Source: Tropicibacter naphthalenivorans
GTDB taxonomy: Bacteria; Pseudomonadota; Alphaproteobacteria; Rhodobacterales; Rhodobacteraceae
Reading direction: 5' to 3'
DNA: 64,000 nucleotides
Assembly: GCF_900176475.1 (NCBI RefSeq)
Contig: NZ_FWXX01000005.1
Location: 1-64,000, forward strand
Shown here: in pieces, positions 9,601 to 16,138 of the stretch
Position numbering within the stretch: position 1 is the stretch's first letter
Layout: every line of letters starts with the position of its first letter
Translations under genes and position numbers: made by a program
The notes under the pieces: model-generated
Databases searched by the model: none
What the model was told of the DNA's origin: nothing
Seen by the model: only the letters and a program-made list of their open reading frames with translations

Positions 9601-11176
9601 TCTTGAGGACGTCGGGCGTAGCTCGGGCGACAGAGAGGTCGCCGGGCCCTGCATCAACGATCAGTGTGAAAAGCTCCTCCGTCGAGTTGCAGCGTCCGGT
9701 CAAGATCGCCTCGTGCAGCGAGGTGTTGAAACGCTCAACTTGGCGACGGAAGAGATCGAGTGCCGCCCGGGCATCGGCATCAGCTGTATGATCTCCGCCA
9801 AGAGCATGGGACAGCGCTTGAGGCTCGAGCAGGAAGGCGACCAGGAGCGTGTCCCAGACTGGGGTTCCAGGGAGGGTAGGTACAGCACGTGACAAGATGG
9901 GCCAGTCCCAGCCGATCGCGTTGTGCCCGACCGCCAGTCGGGCCTTCGTCATGGTGCTTACCAAGTCGGGCAGCCCCTGTTGGAGGCTCTCGGTCAAGCT
10001 GTCCCCCTCAAGACGCATACTGCCGCGGTGATCGGCCTGTCCGAGTTGATGGATCCGCACCCCGTCCGTCTCGAGATCGACCGCCAGCACGGTGGTCTCC
10101 AGTAACCGTCCCGCCAGCATGGGATCGTCTTTCAGCGCCATCTCGATCGCAGAAGGATCGCGCGTCCAGCATTCCTGCACGCGTGCCTGATCCTCATCCG
10201 AGAGCGAGTGGTACAGAACGACGCCTGCATGCGGATCGCATAGCGCAAGATCCCGCAGGTCGTCGATTTGCAGCAACTCCTTCTCCAGCAGGCTTATCAG
10301 CCAAGACAAAAGCGTTCGTGGCACAGGGGCTTTGGAGGCCAGCCATCGCCGTGCGAAAATAGCCTCGTGCCCCCACTTGCCGCTCAGCCAAGTGACCCGG
10401 AAGCCATCGGGGTCGTCAGCGCTGCCCAGAGCGGCCCAATCGAGCAGGTTGGCCTTATGCTCCTCGGTCAACGTCGCAACCTTGTCCCGAGATCTCAGGG
10501 CTTGCGCCCACTCCATCCGGGGCGCGCAAACTGCCGCGAGCTGCTGTGGCGCGAAGAAAGCCAGCAATGCGGACAGGTCGGCGGCATCCGACACCGGATC
10601 AAGAGCTGCCACGAAGGCAAAGGGGCATTCCTGCGCCGCATCGAGGCCGCTGGACAGTTCGCCTGGGCTGAGCGCGGCCAGGGCCTTGGCGAAGACCTGC
10701 TGGAGGACGGGATCCTTCAGATCGGCAGGTGGGCGATCATGCCACTTGCGGCGATACCAGCTTGCCCGAAGGGTAAGTTCGATTTCTTTCGTGCCGATCG
10801 TCTCGAAGAGATCGCGCCGCATCTGGTCCAGCGCCGTCTGACTGTCAGGTCTGCCCGTCCTTGCCCAGTCCCGACCGTTGACCGATGTCCAGAGCACGGC
10901 AGCGGGCTTGGACGGTTCCCGCAGAGTGCTGCCGATTTGACATATCAGCTCGTCTCCTTCCTTCAATGTCGGGAACAGGTCTTGATCGTTCTGCAAGGCA
11001 GCCGTGGCATGAAAGAAGATCTGGTCTTGGCTGCCCTCGATTTTCAGAAACCCGAACCCCCTGTCCGAGACGATCGTTTCGACCGTGGCAAAGAAGGGCA
11101 ATTTCAAAAGCGCCTTCGAAGAAATTGCGGGGAGGGGCGGTCGCTCGTTCTGAGCGGCAAGTGCAGACGTTGGCAA
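3695..11176 (-). CDS. Giant multidomain protein: cold-shock-like, DEDD exonuclease, RecQ helicase and UvrD/Rep helicase
   Basis: A 2,493-residue cytoplasmic protein. Residues about 28-97 resemble a cold-shock/OB nucleic-acid-binding domain (GFGFLKIE, QIFFH). Residues about 362-475 carry DEDD exonuclease-like motifs (AVDLETD, GHNAIGWDWPIL, and a late HTADADA). A RecQ-type SF2 core spans about 995-1380: LPTGEGKS (Walker A), FDEAHCINQWG (DEAH box), LSATLT, and QEVGRIGRG (motif VI). A UvrD/Rep SF1 helicase spans about 1877-2350: AGPGAGKTS, VDEFQDVND, STIHKVKGLEYD, and VALTRAKS. All catalytic motifs are intact. A long region at 500-960 has no motif I recognise. The likely activity is 3'-5' unwinding with exonucleolytic processing. 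Position on an island beside a recombinase fits genome defence or element maintenance, but that role is inference. Confidence 0.85.
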   Translation of the reverse strand: MPTSALAAQNERPPLPAISSKALLKLPFFATVETIVSDRGFGFLKIEGSQDQIFFHATAALQNDQDLFPTLKEGDELICQIGSTLREPSKPAAVLWTSVNGRDWARTGRPDSQTALDQMRRDLFETIGTKEIELTLRASWYRRKWHDRPPADLKDPVLQQVFAKALAALSPGELSSGLDAAQECPFAFVAALDPVSDAADLSALLAFFAPQQLAAVCAPRMEWAQALRSRDKVATLTEEHKANLLDWAALGSADDPDGFRVTWLSGKWGHEAIFARRWLASKAPVPRTLLSWLISLLEKELLQIDDLRDLALCDPHAGVVLYHSLSDEDQARVQECWTRDPSAIEMALKDDPMLAGRLLETTVLAVDLETDGVRIHQLGQADHRGSMRLEGDSLTESLQQGLPDLVSTMTKARLAVGHNAIGWDWPILSRAVPTLPGTPVWDTLLVAFLLEPQALSHALGGDHTADADARAALDLFRRQVERFNTSLHEAILTGRCNSTEELFTLIVDAGPGDLSVARATPDVLKTVDREHPLLLPERLLRLLDWVPGYVVTPADPETPLDPGFLEIQAIHLFAGMTAAQRQTPEVEVLMAVLLRAQAQGISVRRNMVPGWLTERLPWLEAALNGATGLPDTEAGCRASPLPTSLQWWTQGETWSGQAVLPDDGQRMIVARADASTWVLAKAPIRERTLLLGFADGTGWAVRDPAADRLEMGGSWRSFHTITVPKTVTPIKEPHSPQTSRPLLVTRQSTVRDPGSRTQAGYWLEQLATLRSLPGESETVPILLVGSTRSRKMLNLLETALAELGLGEKQPQHRSRREHLKRAAANGYCLVACLDAWRDWIALATDLGITLQPVVDAAPLEEWYALEAPAIVEQDEGQDEGPREFSTSMVLDGIDKRVGKWLRPWLRETALAESTKVPILLDPRLEDTRHLTGGAFKWLAVELVPWTAEESQRLDTVFAPLQIVREEAPSGMEAMEHFLVTHWQPSGAAGNNPVTGFKPTQLQAMEHIRDCGADVMVTLPTGEGKSVLFQVPALARGLRNRRLTLVISPLRALMRDQVLRLHEQGFEESVDFLSGDQSSEEQREVLQGVLDQRIVMLYVAPERLRVAGFVDVLLRRIESDGGLEYIVFDEAHCINQWGYEFRPDYFFAFSFLMRQLRTGRLPDPTPVLLLSATLTASDRRRMRGLLKRRSKDPDRLPLAICPDPTTQVSPLRGHIRVRAHQLQGNIFEQDGRALQERVPELVQVLRTARSNVEKTGQRSAVLVFVLSRSHADTLAEQLTREIGREVESFHAGLDGATREDIYDRFRNGDFDVLVATKAFGMGMDIPDIHWVVHLASPGYLEDYLQEVGRIGRGIREREQAGLDRLDALMLYSAQDFEAIRSMRADNQLGVPQIDQIERSILEAVETVGDSQIAIVPQDGFSTEPYRTPAKRRSDATRLRLALYWLEEAEHLSQAGMVPDLIKIRFSPDRLKRASEEASRSGKAATAILEATSGTVNEKESALPDLMRRLSLGVGLRTGSKGEHSGEREAVINLSGIRRHCGLDSLDAAMSVIADLARREALTLVWLIDFRTRPMLSESEAKVQILMERVAAAVRRLLGELHGRATFRFNPNDWYDPEPFQLVDPEVRNLPKKTREQVELILREDRFRRNYINGFRTLARVVGIRLKQGLDPENDHLYWQAGLPDAARWIAAQQLDSLLPQAAALLRLFPKDTKDGSLEVADIISGMQEAHPAGTFHASDLSSLIRLLSSLGLVSTSPDLLPPSYILQHQDRLPGLGQYPDLVEELDSVNRFAETRIFGMEVHANLPEEARDRFVPGYFACADVDALKGFIDEQLGEIEDETGVFAEKRDQLRATRATEFFDFYRDSPEKAQWEAMQYPYNRHLLVNAGPGAGKTSVLVGRIAHLIREQHVKPSEIMVLAFNRAVVFEIRKRVRDLFRSLGYAAYASRVRVHTFHGLAMRYLGETTPPATEELLPTFARRLKQDVAFRATVAGECRALLVDEFQDVNDEVYEIIRALHAGSGDRAGIMAIGDDDQDILRWNRKPAHVAWGRPAVQAGGVFADHYFGRFRADFGGEHLSELTLGVNFRSSPEIVEKSQEMINGFFGRRTQSRRLKSDRLRAVDGAPSGTVERVDAQGWSWERTLQEVRATSQRLLSENPGSLAVLCRSNDEVASVHRALSGIFPIVTVQSSENIAIRSLRHVALWLDLLEREIAQQDQALTDPLRARLLETFHAETDIPETRAGGRMDPDLSVLWDLCAQETVFPYLSTLVEFLKDLRSDELQRLLGATRPEGEILVSTIHKVKGLEYDNVVVLPSRMSFGGSGTEIEANAAEEARLLYVALTRAKSRLVFHLGDRELAWAGKTIAHFKGAQDGGRILTGTPKEVFISWSMNRSNSNADPERTQVYIETSVSVGDPISIGTPGHRAGMALIHGSGTGERRQIGSPSKAVGHGGDVTDLKVSAVIRYELKPDDRAQPCPKVAAQGWGYVVLVEGVLR

Positions 11177-11554
11177 TTCAGTATTCTTTATGGGCTGTTA
11201 CTCAATATTTCAGCGTTGCAGCCAGTACGCTAAACTACAATGAAAAAGCGCACCTCCTGGACCGAATGCAAAAATGTGTGGCCGGAATTAGTGGATGGCG
11301 CAATCGGCGGCGACGCATCACGGTCGGACCGCTGCAGGGAGCGCGTCAGTTCCATCAACCCGCTTTGGTCCCGGTGGTATGACAATGAAAAACAAGTTGG
11401 CATCCGCGCTGCAGAAGGGCTACAACGCACGCTCAGGGAAGGCGCTGTGGTTGCCCTCGACGCCAAAGCCGTCGGCGTACGAGGGGACGTCTGCAAGAAC
11501 ACCCTGGTTCGTGAAACCGCCACTGCCACTTACAGTAGTTACGGAAGGGATGTC
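11177..11554. other. 378-bp gap upstream of the giant helicase
   Basis: This contains the presumed promoter region of the helicase gene (minus strand), with an AT-rich patch at about 11,180-11,245. A plus-strand frame covers much of it but has no protein-like features. No RNA gene or strong repeat was seen. Confidence 0.4.
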
Positions 11555-11779
11555 CTACTTCAGGCCGTACTTTTCTGGCTTCAAGATTTGATCGATGACT
11601 TTCCAAACCGCCTTTCGGGCTCCTTCATCGCTCACTTCGAATTCAGCTTGGATCTGCCTTCTGAGACACATGCGGAAGTCCGCATCGTTGATGTCTGTAC
11701 CATTGCCGAAAGCCTCCGCGGCCAGCTTGCGCGCCCGGGTTATGTGACGACTGCGCTGGGCTCCGCTCAAATCTGACAA
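11555..11779 (-). CDS. Small basic protein of unknown function next to the giant helicase
   Basis: A 74-residue frame on the helicase strand, ending 378 bp upstream of the helicase start. The sequence is rich in Arg, Lys, Glu and Ala, predicted mostly helical, and has no signal peptide or membrane segment. It ends KPEKYGLK. The composition looks like a real soluble protein and could suit a small helical regulator or nucleic-acid binder, but I recognise no family. It is the last candidate gene before dusA, so it may mark the edge of the accessory region. Confidence 0.45.
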   Translation of the reverse strand: MSDLSGAQRSRHITRARKLAAEAFGNGTDINDADFRMCLRRQIQAEFEVSDEGARKAVWKVIDQILKPEKYGLK

Positions 11780-12182
11780 CGAGAAAGATATAGAAATCTC
11801 AATGCGATAGCGGTGCCCGTTTTTATCACCTGCGGCCCGCCACGCGACCTAGATTTTCCTTTTTTAATCGTTGTTTGGCATTTTTGATCGCGTTTCCTTG
11901 GCGCGTCACGCGGGCAGCCCGCGAGCCGTATATTGGATGCAGTCCTTGGGCGGTTGACACAGAGACGCGGCCTTTTCCGTGGTGTGGTCGTTTTATGGCC
12001 GAGGTGAGGTCGTTAGCGGGGGCGGGAGTTCGTTCCCTTAACCCTGCGACAATTGCACAGGCGCGCTCGCATCAGCCCCGAAAAGTTGCTACGGCGTGGC
12101 AACTCGGTTCGAACAAGCCGGAAAAACCTGAGTTTTGTCGCAAATTCCGGCAAAATCTGTCGCGCGCAATAGGAGAGGTCTG
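11780..12182. other. 403-bp stretch upstream of dusA
   Basis: An AT-rich patch at about 11,780-11,880 gives way to GC-rich DNA with the composition of the core genome, which probably marks the island boundary. A TTGACA at 11,954-11,959 could be a -35 element but no good -10 follows. AGGAG at 12,171 is the probable RBS of dusA. No gene or RNA was recognised. Confidence 0.4.
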
Positions 12183-13190
12183 TTGGAGAATTCAAATATT
12201 ACAACTGCTTCAAAGGCTGCCCGTCTGAGCGTCGCGCCTATGATGGACTGGACCGATCGGCATTGCCGGTATCTGCACCGGCTGATCAGCCGCCACGCCC
12301 TGTTGTATACTGAAATGGTCACGGCCCCGGCTTTGGTGCGGGGTGGGGCGCTGCATTTGCTGGACTACAATCCCGAAGAGCACCCCGTGGCGCTGCAACT
12401 GGGCGGCTCGGACCCGGCAGAGCTGGCGCAAGCGGCCAAGCTGGCGGAAAGCGCAGGCTATGACGAGGTGAACCTCAACTGCGGCTGCCCGTCGGACCGG
12501 GTGCAATCGGGGACCTTCGGCGCGATCTTGATGAAGGACGCGCCCCTCGTGGTCCAATGCGTCAAGGCCATGCAGGACGCCATCGGCACCGAAGTCACCG
12601 TCAAATGCCGTATTGGCGTCGATGACCAAGACCCGAGCGTCGTCTTGCCTGACTTCCTTGAGCAGATGCAAAACGCAGGCTGCACCCGCGTGACGATCCA
12701 CGCGCGCAAGGCGTGGCTCAAGGGGCTCAGCCCCAAGGAAAACCGCGACATCCCGCCGCTCGATTACGATCTGGTGCTGGCGATGCGGCAGGCGTTCCCC
12801 GACATGCACCTGTCGATCAACGGCGGGATCACCACCTTGGACCAGACTGAGGCCTTTCTCGATGCGGGCCTTGACGGGGTGATGATCGGGCGCGCGGCCT
12901 ATCACAATCCATGGGACGTGCTGGGGCAGGCGGATGCGCGCATTTATGGCGACCCGCGCGACCAGGGCGCCACAGAGGTGGCCCGCGCCATGCTGCCCTA
13001 TATCGAGCGGCACTTGACCTCGGGCGGCAAGTTGCATCAGGTCACACGGCACATGCTGGGGCTTTTCACGGGCCGTCCCGGTGCGCGGCGCTGGCGGCAG
13101 ATCCTGTCGACGGGGGCCACGCGCGACGGGGCAGGGCCGGAACTGGTGGAACAGGCGCTGGCGGAACTTGGACCGGAAAAGGCAGACTGA
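12183..13190 (+). CDS. dusA: tRNA-dihydrouridine synthase A
   Basis: An FMN-dependent enzyme that reduces uridines in the tRNA D-loop (U20/U20a). The N-terminal signature SVAPMMDWTDRHCR and the LNCGCPSDRV motif with the catalytic cysteine are diagnostic of the Dus family. QLGGSDP and the extended C-terminus (MLGLFTGRPGARRWRQIL) point to DusA. TTG at 12183 is chosen as start because AGGAGAGG lies just upstream; an in-frame TTG at 12135 would add 16 residues unlike the family. The gene lies 2 bp from the downstream permease gene, suggesting co-transcription. In many proteobacteria the dusA 5' end is an attachment site for islands, and here an accessory region sits immediately upstream. Confidence 0.95.
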   Translation: MENSNITTASKAARLSVAPMMDWTDRHCRYLHRLISRHALLYTEMVTAPALVRGGALHLLDYNPEEHPVALQLGGSDPAELAQAAKLAESAGYDEVNLNCGCPSDRVQSGTFGAILMKDAPLVVQCVKAMQDAIGTEVTVKCRIGVDDQDPSVVLPDFLEQMQNAGCTRVTIHARKAWLKGLSPKENRDIPPLDYDLVLAMRQAFPDMHLSINGGITTLDQTEAFLDAGLDGVMIGRAAYHNPWDVLGQADARIYGDPRDQGATEVARAMLPYIERHLTSGGKLHQVTRHMLGLFTGRPGARRWRQILSTGATRDGAGPELVEQALAELGPEKAD

Positions 13191-13192
13191 CC

Positions 13193-14008
13193 ATGGAACT
13201 CTCGACCCTCTTGCCGCTTGTGGGCCTGCTGATGGCGGCGTCGGCCTTTGCCGGGATCCTGGCGGGGCTGTTCGGCGTCGGCGGCGGGATCGTTCTGGTT
13301 CCGGTGTTCTTTTTCGTGCTCACGGGGCTGGGTTATGACACGCCGCTGCTCATGCAGGTGTGTCTGGCGACCTCGCTGGCGTCGATTGTCTTTACCTCGA
13401 TCCGCTCGGTGCATTCGCACAACAAGAAGGGCGCGGTGGACTGGGAAATCCTGAAAACCTGGGCCCCCGGCATCGTCGTTGGTGCGATCATCGGCGTGGC
13501 GATTGCGGCGCGGTTGCGGTCCGAAGTGCTCACGGTGATCTTTGGCGTATTGGCCGGTCTGGTGGGGCTGTACCTTGCGTTTGGCAAGCAGCACTGGCGC
13601 ATTGGCCAAGCGATGCCCGGCGGGATCACCCGCGCCATCCTGTCGCCCATGGTGGGCTTTATGTCGGTGCTGATGGGCATTGGCGGGGGCAGCTTTGGCG
13701 TGCCGCTGATGACGCTGTACAACGTGCCGATGCACCGCGCGGTGGCCACGGCGGCGGGCTTTGGCCTGTTGATCGCGGCGCCCTCTGTCATCGGGTTCCT
13801 GCTGCTGCCGGTCGAAGGCGCGCCGCCCTTTACCATTGGCGCGGTGAACATTCCGGCGCTGGTGATTGCCATCGCCATGACCATGCTGACCACGCCCTAT
13901 GGCGCGAAAATGGCCCACGCCTTGCCGGCGCTGACGCTGCGGCGAATCTTTGCGGTCTTTATCCTGATCGTGGCGGCGAACATGCTGCGCAAGGCCTTGG
14001 GCGCGTGA
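13193..14008 (+). CDS. TSUP-family (TauE/SafE) membrane permease
   Basis: A 271-residue inner-membrane protein of the TauE/SafE (TSUP) family, whose members export or import sulfite, sulfoacetate or other organosulfur anions. The two internal repeats each have the family motif: GLFGVGGGIVLVP near residues 24-36 and GIGGGSFGVPLM near 160-171. About eight hydrophobic segments are visible. The ATG is 2 bp after the dusA stop, so the genes are probably co-transcribed although functionally unrelated. The substrate cannot be deduced; a sulfonate or sulfite exporter is the default expectation. Confidence 0.9.
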   Translation: MELSTLLPLVGLLMAASAFAGILAGLFGVGGGIVLVPVFFFVLTGLGYDTPLLMQVCLATSLASIVFTSIRSVHSHNKKGAVDWEILKTWAPGIVVGAIIGVAIAARLRSEVLTVIFGVLAGLVGLYLAFGKQHWRIGQAMPGGITRAILSPMVGFMSVLMGIGGGSFGVPLMTLYNVPMHRAVATAAGFGLLIAAPSVIGFLLLPVEGAPPFTIGAVNIPALVIAIAMTMLTTPYGAKMAHALPALTLRRIFAVFILIVAANMLRKALGA

Positions 14009-14123
14009 ATTAAGGCGTCATTGTCGGGGAATTGAAAACAGTTTACGGGTTGCGTGGGTATTGTCTGCCTCACGCGTGGGTGGAGTCGAATTTCTTTCGT
14101 CTTTCCGGACAGTTGTGGTATGG

Positions 14124-14139
14124 TTAACGGATTGTTAAC
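14124..14139. promoter_or_regulatory. Predicted CtrA binding site upstream of an RTX gene
   Basis: The bases TTAAC-N5-GTTAAC exactly fit the TTAA-N7-TTAA consensus for the cell-cycle regulator CtrA known from alphaproteobacteria. The site ends 23 bp before the start codon of the RTX gene at 14163. A second such site precedes the RTX gene at 61079. Confidence 0.6.
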
Positions 14140-14162
14140 TATTCAAGCGCAGGTGTCCGCCC

Positions 14163-15290
14163 ATGCTGTATCTTCTGACGATGTTGCCCTTGTTGATGCT
14201 TGGGGCCTTGGTGGACGTTGGCGGCCATGATGACGATGAAACGGAAACACCGGTAGAGCCGGTCGACCCGCCCCAGCCGACCTCTGGCGATGACGTTCTG
14301 GACCTGACCGATGGTGATGACACCTTGGCGGCGCTCTATGGCGACGATCTGGTCTATGCGGGCGACGGAGACGACTCCGTCGATGGCAACGGCGGCAATG
14401 ACACGCTGCGCGGGCAGGGCGGCGACGACCACCTTGGCGGCAACCTCGGCGAAGACAAGCTGCTGGGCGGTGAGGGCAACGACACGCTGGATGGCGGGCC
14501 GAACAATGACAAGATGGATGGCGACGCGGGCGACGACAGCCTGATCGGCGGCAATGGCGGCGATCTGGGTCACGGCGGCACCGGCGACGATGTGCTGGAC
14601 CTTGGCGGCGGCAATGACAGCGGCTATGGCCAATCGGGCAACGACACGCTGCTGGGTGGTCTGGGCAATGACCTGCTGGACGCCGGTCCGGGGCTGGACA
14701 GCCTCGACGGTGGCGATGGCAACGACACGCTGATCTCCGAGGGTGACAGTGACACGTTGATCGGCGGCGACGGCGACGATGTGCTGAACGTGCAAAGCTA
14801 TGGCAGCACGACATCGGGCAGCTTGCTGGATGGCGGCGCGGGCAATGATGACCTGACCGGCGGTGGGGCCGATGACACGCTGCTTGGCGGCGATGGTGAC
14901 GACCAGCTGTATGGCAGCCGAGGGGACGACACCCTGGACGGCGGCGCGGGGGCCGATACGCTGGTGGGCGGCATGGGCGACGACGTGATGACCGGCGGGG
15001 CCGGGGCGGACGTGTTCTGGACCGATCTGCCGGTGAGCGAAGGCTCGACCACCATCACCGATTTTGTCACCACCGGGGACGAGGCCGACGTGCTGCAAGT
15101 GGGCGTGGGCAGCGATGTGACGCTGGACGATCTGTCGGTTGTCGCAGTGGACGGCACCGAGGACGTGCAGCTGTTCTACACCGATGGCGATGTGTCCACC
15201 GAGCTGGCTTATATCACCGGTGGCGCGACCTCTGGCTTTAGCCTTGAGAACGTGGTGCTGGTCGAAGTGGTGACGATCGAAGAGGTCTGA
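14163..15290 (+). CDS. RTX (hemolysin-type calcium-binding repeat) protein
   Basis: A 375-residue protein built mostly of glycine- and aspartate-rich nonapeptides of the GGxGxDxLx type between about residues 45 and 290. These fold into calcium-binding parallel beta rolls. It begins with a hydrophobic stretch (MLYLLTMLPLLMLGALVDVGG), so it could be anchored or exported through a signal-like segment, unlike classical RTX proteins with only a C-terminal type I signal. The acidic C-terminus ends in VVLVEVVTIEEV. A proline-acid linker (TPVEPVDPPQP) separates the hydrophobic start from the repeats. A CtrA-type site lies just upstream. A surface or extracellular calcium-binding role is likely; no enzyme domain is visible. 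Confidence 0.85.
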   Translation: MLYLLTMLPLLMLGALVDVGGHDDDETETPVEPVDPPQPTSGDDVLDLTDGDDTLAALYGDDLVYAGDGDDSVDGNGGNDTLRGQGGDDHLGGNLGEDKLLGGEGNDTLDGGPNNDKMDGDAGDDSLIGGNGGDLGHGGTGDDVLDLGGGNDSGYGQSGNDTLLGGLGNDLLDAGPGLDSLDGGDGNDTLISEGDSDTLIGGDGDDVLNVQSYGSTTSGSLLDGGAGNDDLTGGGADDTLLGGDGDDQLYGSRGDDTLDGGAGADTLVGGMGDDVMTGGAGADVFWTDLPVSEGSTTITDFVTTGDEADVLQVGVGSDVTLDDLSVVAVDGTEDVQLFYTDGDVSTELAYITGGATSGFSLENVVLVEVVTIEEV

Positions 15291-15292
15291 CC

Positions 15293-15526
15293 CTAGCTGT
15301 CCGCCAACCGGGCAGCCCGTCCGCCACGACGTTGTTTCAAGAGGCCTTCCCGTGACGGGAGGGCCTTCATCGTTTCGCGGCGCTCCTCGTGGGTCATTTT
15401 TGACCAGCGGGTGATCTCGTCGATCGAGCGAAAACAGCCGGTGCAGATGCGCGCCGCCGGGTGGATGACGCAGACCTTGGTGCAGGGGCTTTCGATCTCT
15501 TGTCGTTTCCAGATGTGGTCGGTCAT
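15293..15526 (-). CDS. DUF1289 domain protein
   Basis: A 77-residue protein with the DUF1289 pattern: SPCTKVCVIHPAARICTGC followed by a tryptophan-containing segment (EITRWSKM) and EERRETMKALP. The three or four conserved cysteines suggest metal or Fe-S binding, but the function of the family is not known. It lies 10 bp downstream of ruvX on the same strand and is probably the last gene of a ccmI-ruvX-DUF1289 unit. Its 3' end is 2 bp from that of the convergent RTX gene. Confidence 0.9.
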   Translation of the reverse strand: MTDHIWKRQEIESPCTKVCVIHPAARICTGCFRSIDEITRWSKMTHEERRETMKALPSREGLLKQRRGGRAARLADS

Positions 15527-15536
15527 GAGAGGTCTC

Positions 15537-16007
15537 TTAGGTGTTCAGGTGGCGCAGGCGGTCCAGCGCTCCTTGCAGGATATAAGAGGCGGCGACGTGG
15601 TCGATCACCTCGGCGCGACGTTTTCTGGACGTATCCGCCTCTAGCAGGGCGCGTTCGGCGGCGACGGTGGACAGGCGTTCGTCCCAATAGGTGATCTGCC
15701 CGTCCCAGAGCCGCGAAAAGTTGCGGGCAAAGGCGCGGGTGGCCTGACAGCGCGGGCCTTCGGTGCCGTCCATATTGCGCGGCAGGCCGAGGATGATCCC
15801 GGTGATGGCGCGTTTTTGCAGGATGGCCAGAAGGGCTTCGGCGTCGGTGGTGAACTTCTTGCGCTTGATGGTTTCCAAGGGGGTCGCGACCTGCCGCAGG
15901 CTGTCGGAGACGGCGACGCCGATGGTCTTGGTGCCAAGGTCAAGGCCCGCGAGCGCCGTCATCGGGGGCAGGGCGGGGGCGAAGTCTGCGATGTCGTCGT
16001 GGATCAT
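15537..16007 (-). CDS. ruvX: RuvX/YqgF-type RNase H-fold nuclease (putative pre-16S rRNA nuclease / Holliday junction resolvase)
   Basis: A 156-residue YqgF-family protein. [18 protein letters not shown] holds the first catalytic aspartate of the RNase H fold. [15 protein letters not shown] and [11 protein letters not shown] are the other family motifs, and [10 protein letters not shown] carries the last acidic residue. Family members process the 5' end of 16S rRNA in E. coli and have been described as resolvases. The ATG at 16007 gives the family length; an upstream extension to 16289 is low-complexity read-through of an intergenic repeat. The gene follows ccmI on the same strand after a 131-bp gap filled by that repeat. 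Confidence 0.94.
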   Translation of the reverse strand: MIHDDIADFAPALPPMTALAGLDLGTKTIGVAVSDSLRQVATPLETIKRKKFTTDAEALLAILQKRAITGIILGLPRNMDGTEGPRCQATRAFARNFSRLWDGQITYWDERLSTVAAERALLEADTSRKRRAEVIDHVAASYILQGALDRLRHLNT

Positions 16008-16053
16008 ATCGGGCGCTTTTTGATTGGGGTCACACCGGAGGTTTGATTTTTTT

Positions 16054-16120
16054 GGGGGGAGGAGGGGGCTCTGCCCCCGCCGCAAAGCGGCTCCCCCGGG
16101 ATATTTGTAAAGAGAAGAAG
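16054..16120 (+). repeat. Dispersed intergenic repeat, full-length copy A (two hairpins plus GGATATTT...AGAGAAGAAG)
   Basis: A G-run leads into two short hairpins, GGGGGCTCTGCCCCC and GCCGCAAAGCGGC, followed by GGGATATTTGTAAAGAGAAGAAG ending 18 bases before the ccmI stop codon region. The same architecture recurs at 40119-40180, and the terminal motif alone at 19146-19168 and 27161-27182. Confidence 0.75.
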
Positions 16121-16138
16121 ACCTTGGGGTTCTTGGGG

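Noticed and set aside
11240-11776. 178-codon plus-strand frame upstream of dusA.
   Set aside because: No RBS, no domain and mixed composition; it overlaps the better minus-strand 74-residue frame, though it cannot be excluded completely.
11954-11982. TTGACA followed 17 bp later by TCCGTG, as a dusA promoter.
   Set aside because: The -10 position is not AT-rich and the distance to dusA is long; not strong enough to annotate.
14280-15000. Regularly repeated DNA that could be mistaken for a CRISPR or tandem satellite.
   Set aside because: The periodicity is the 27-bp coding unit of RTX nonapeptides, with codon-level variation; no spacers or conserved repeats exist. No CRISPR array was seen anywhere in the window.
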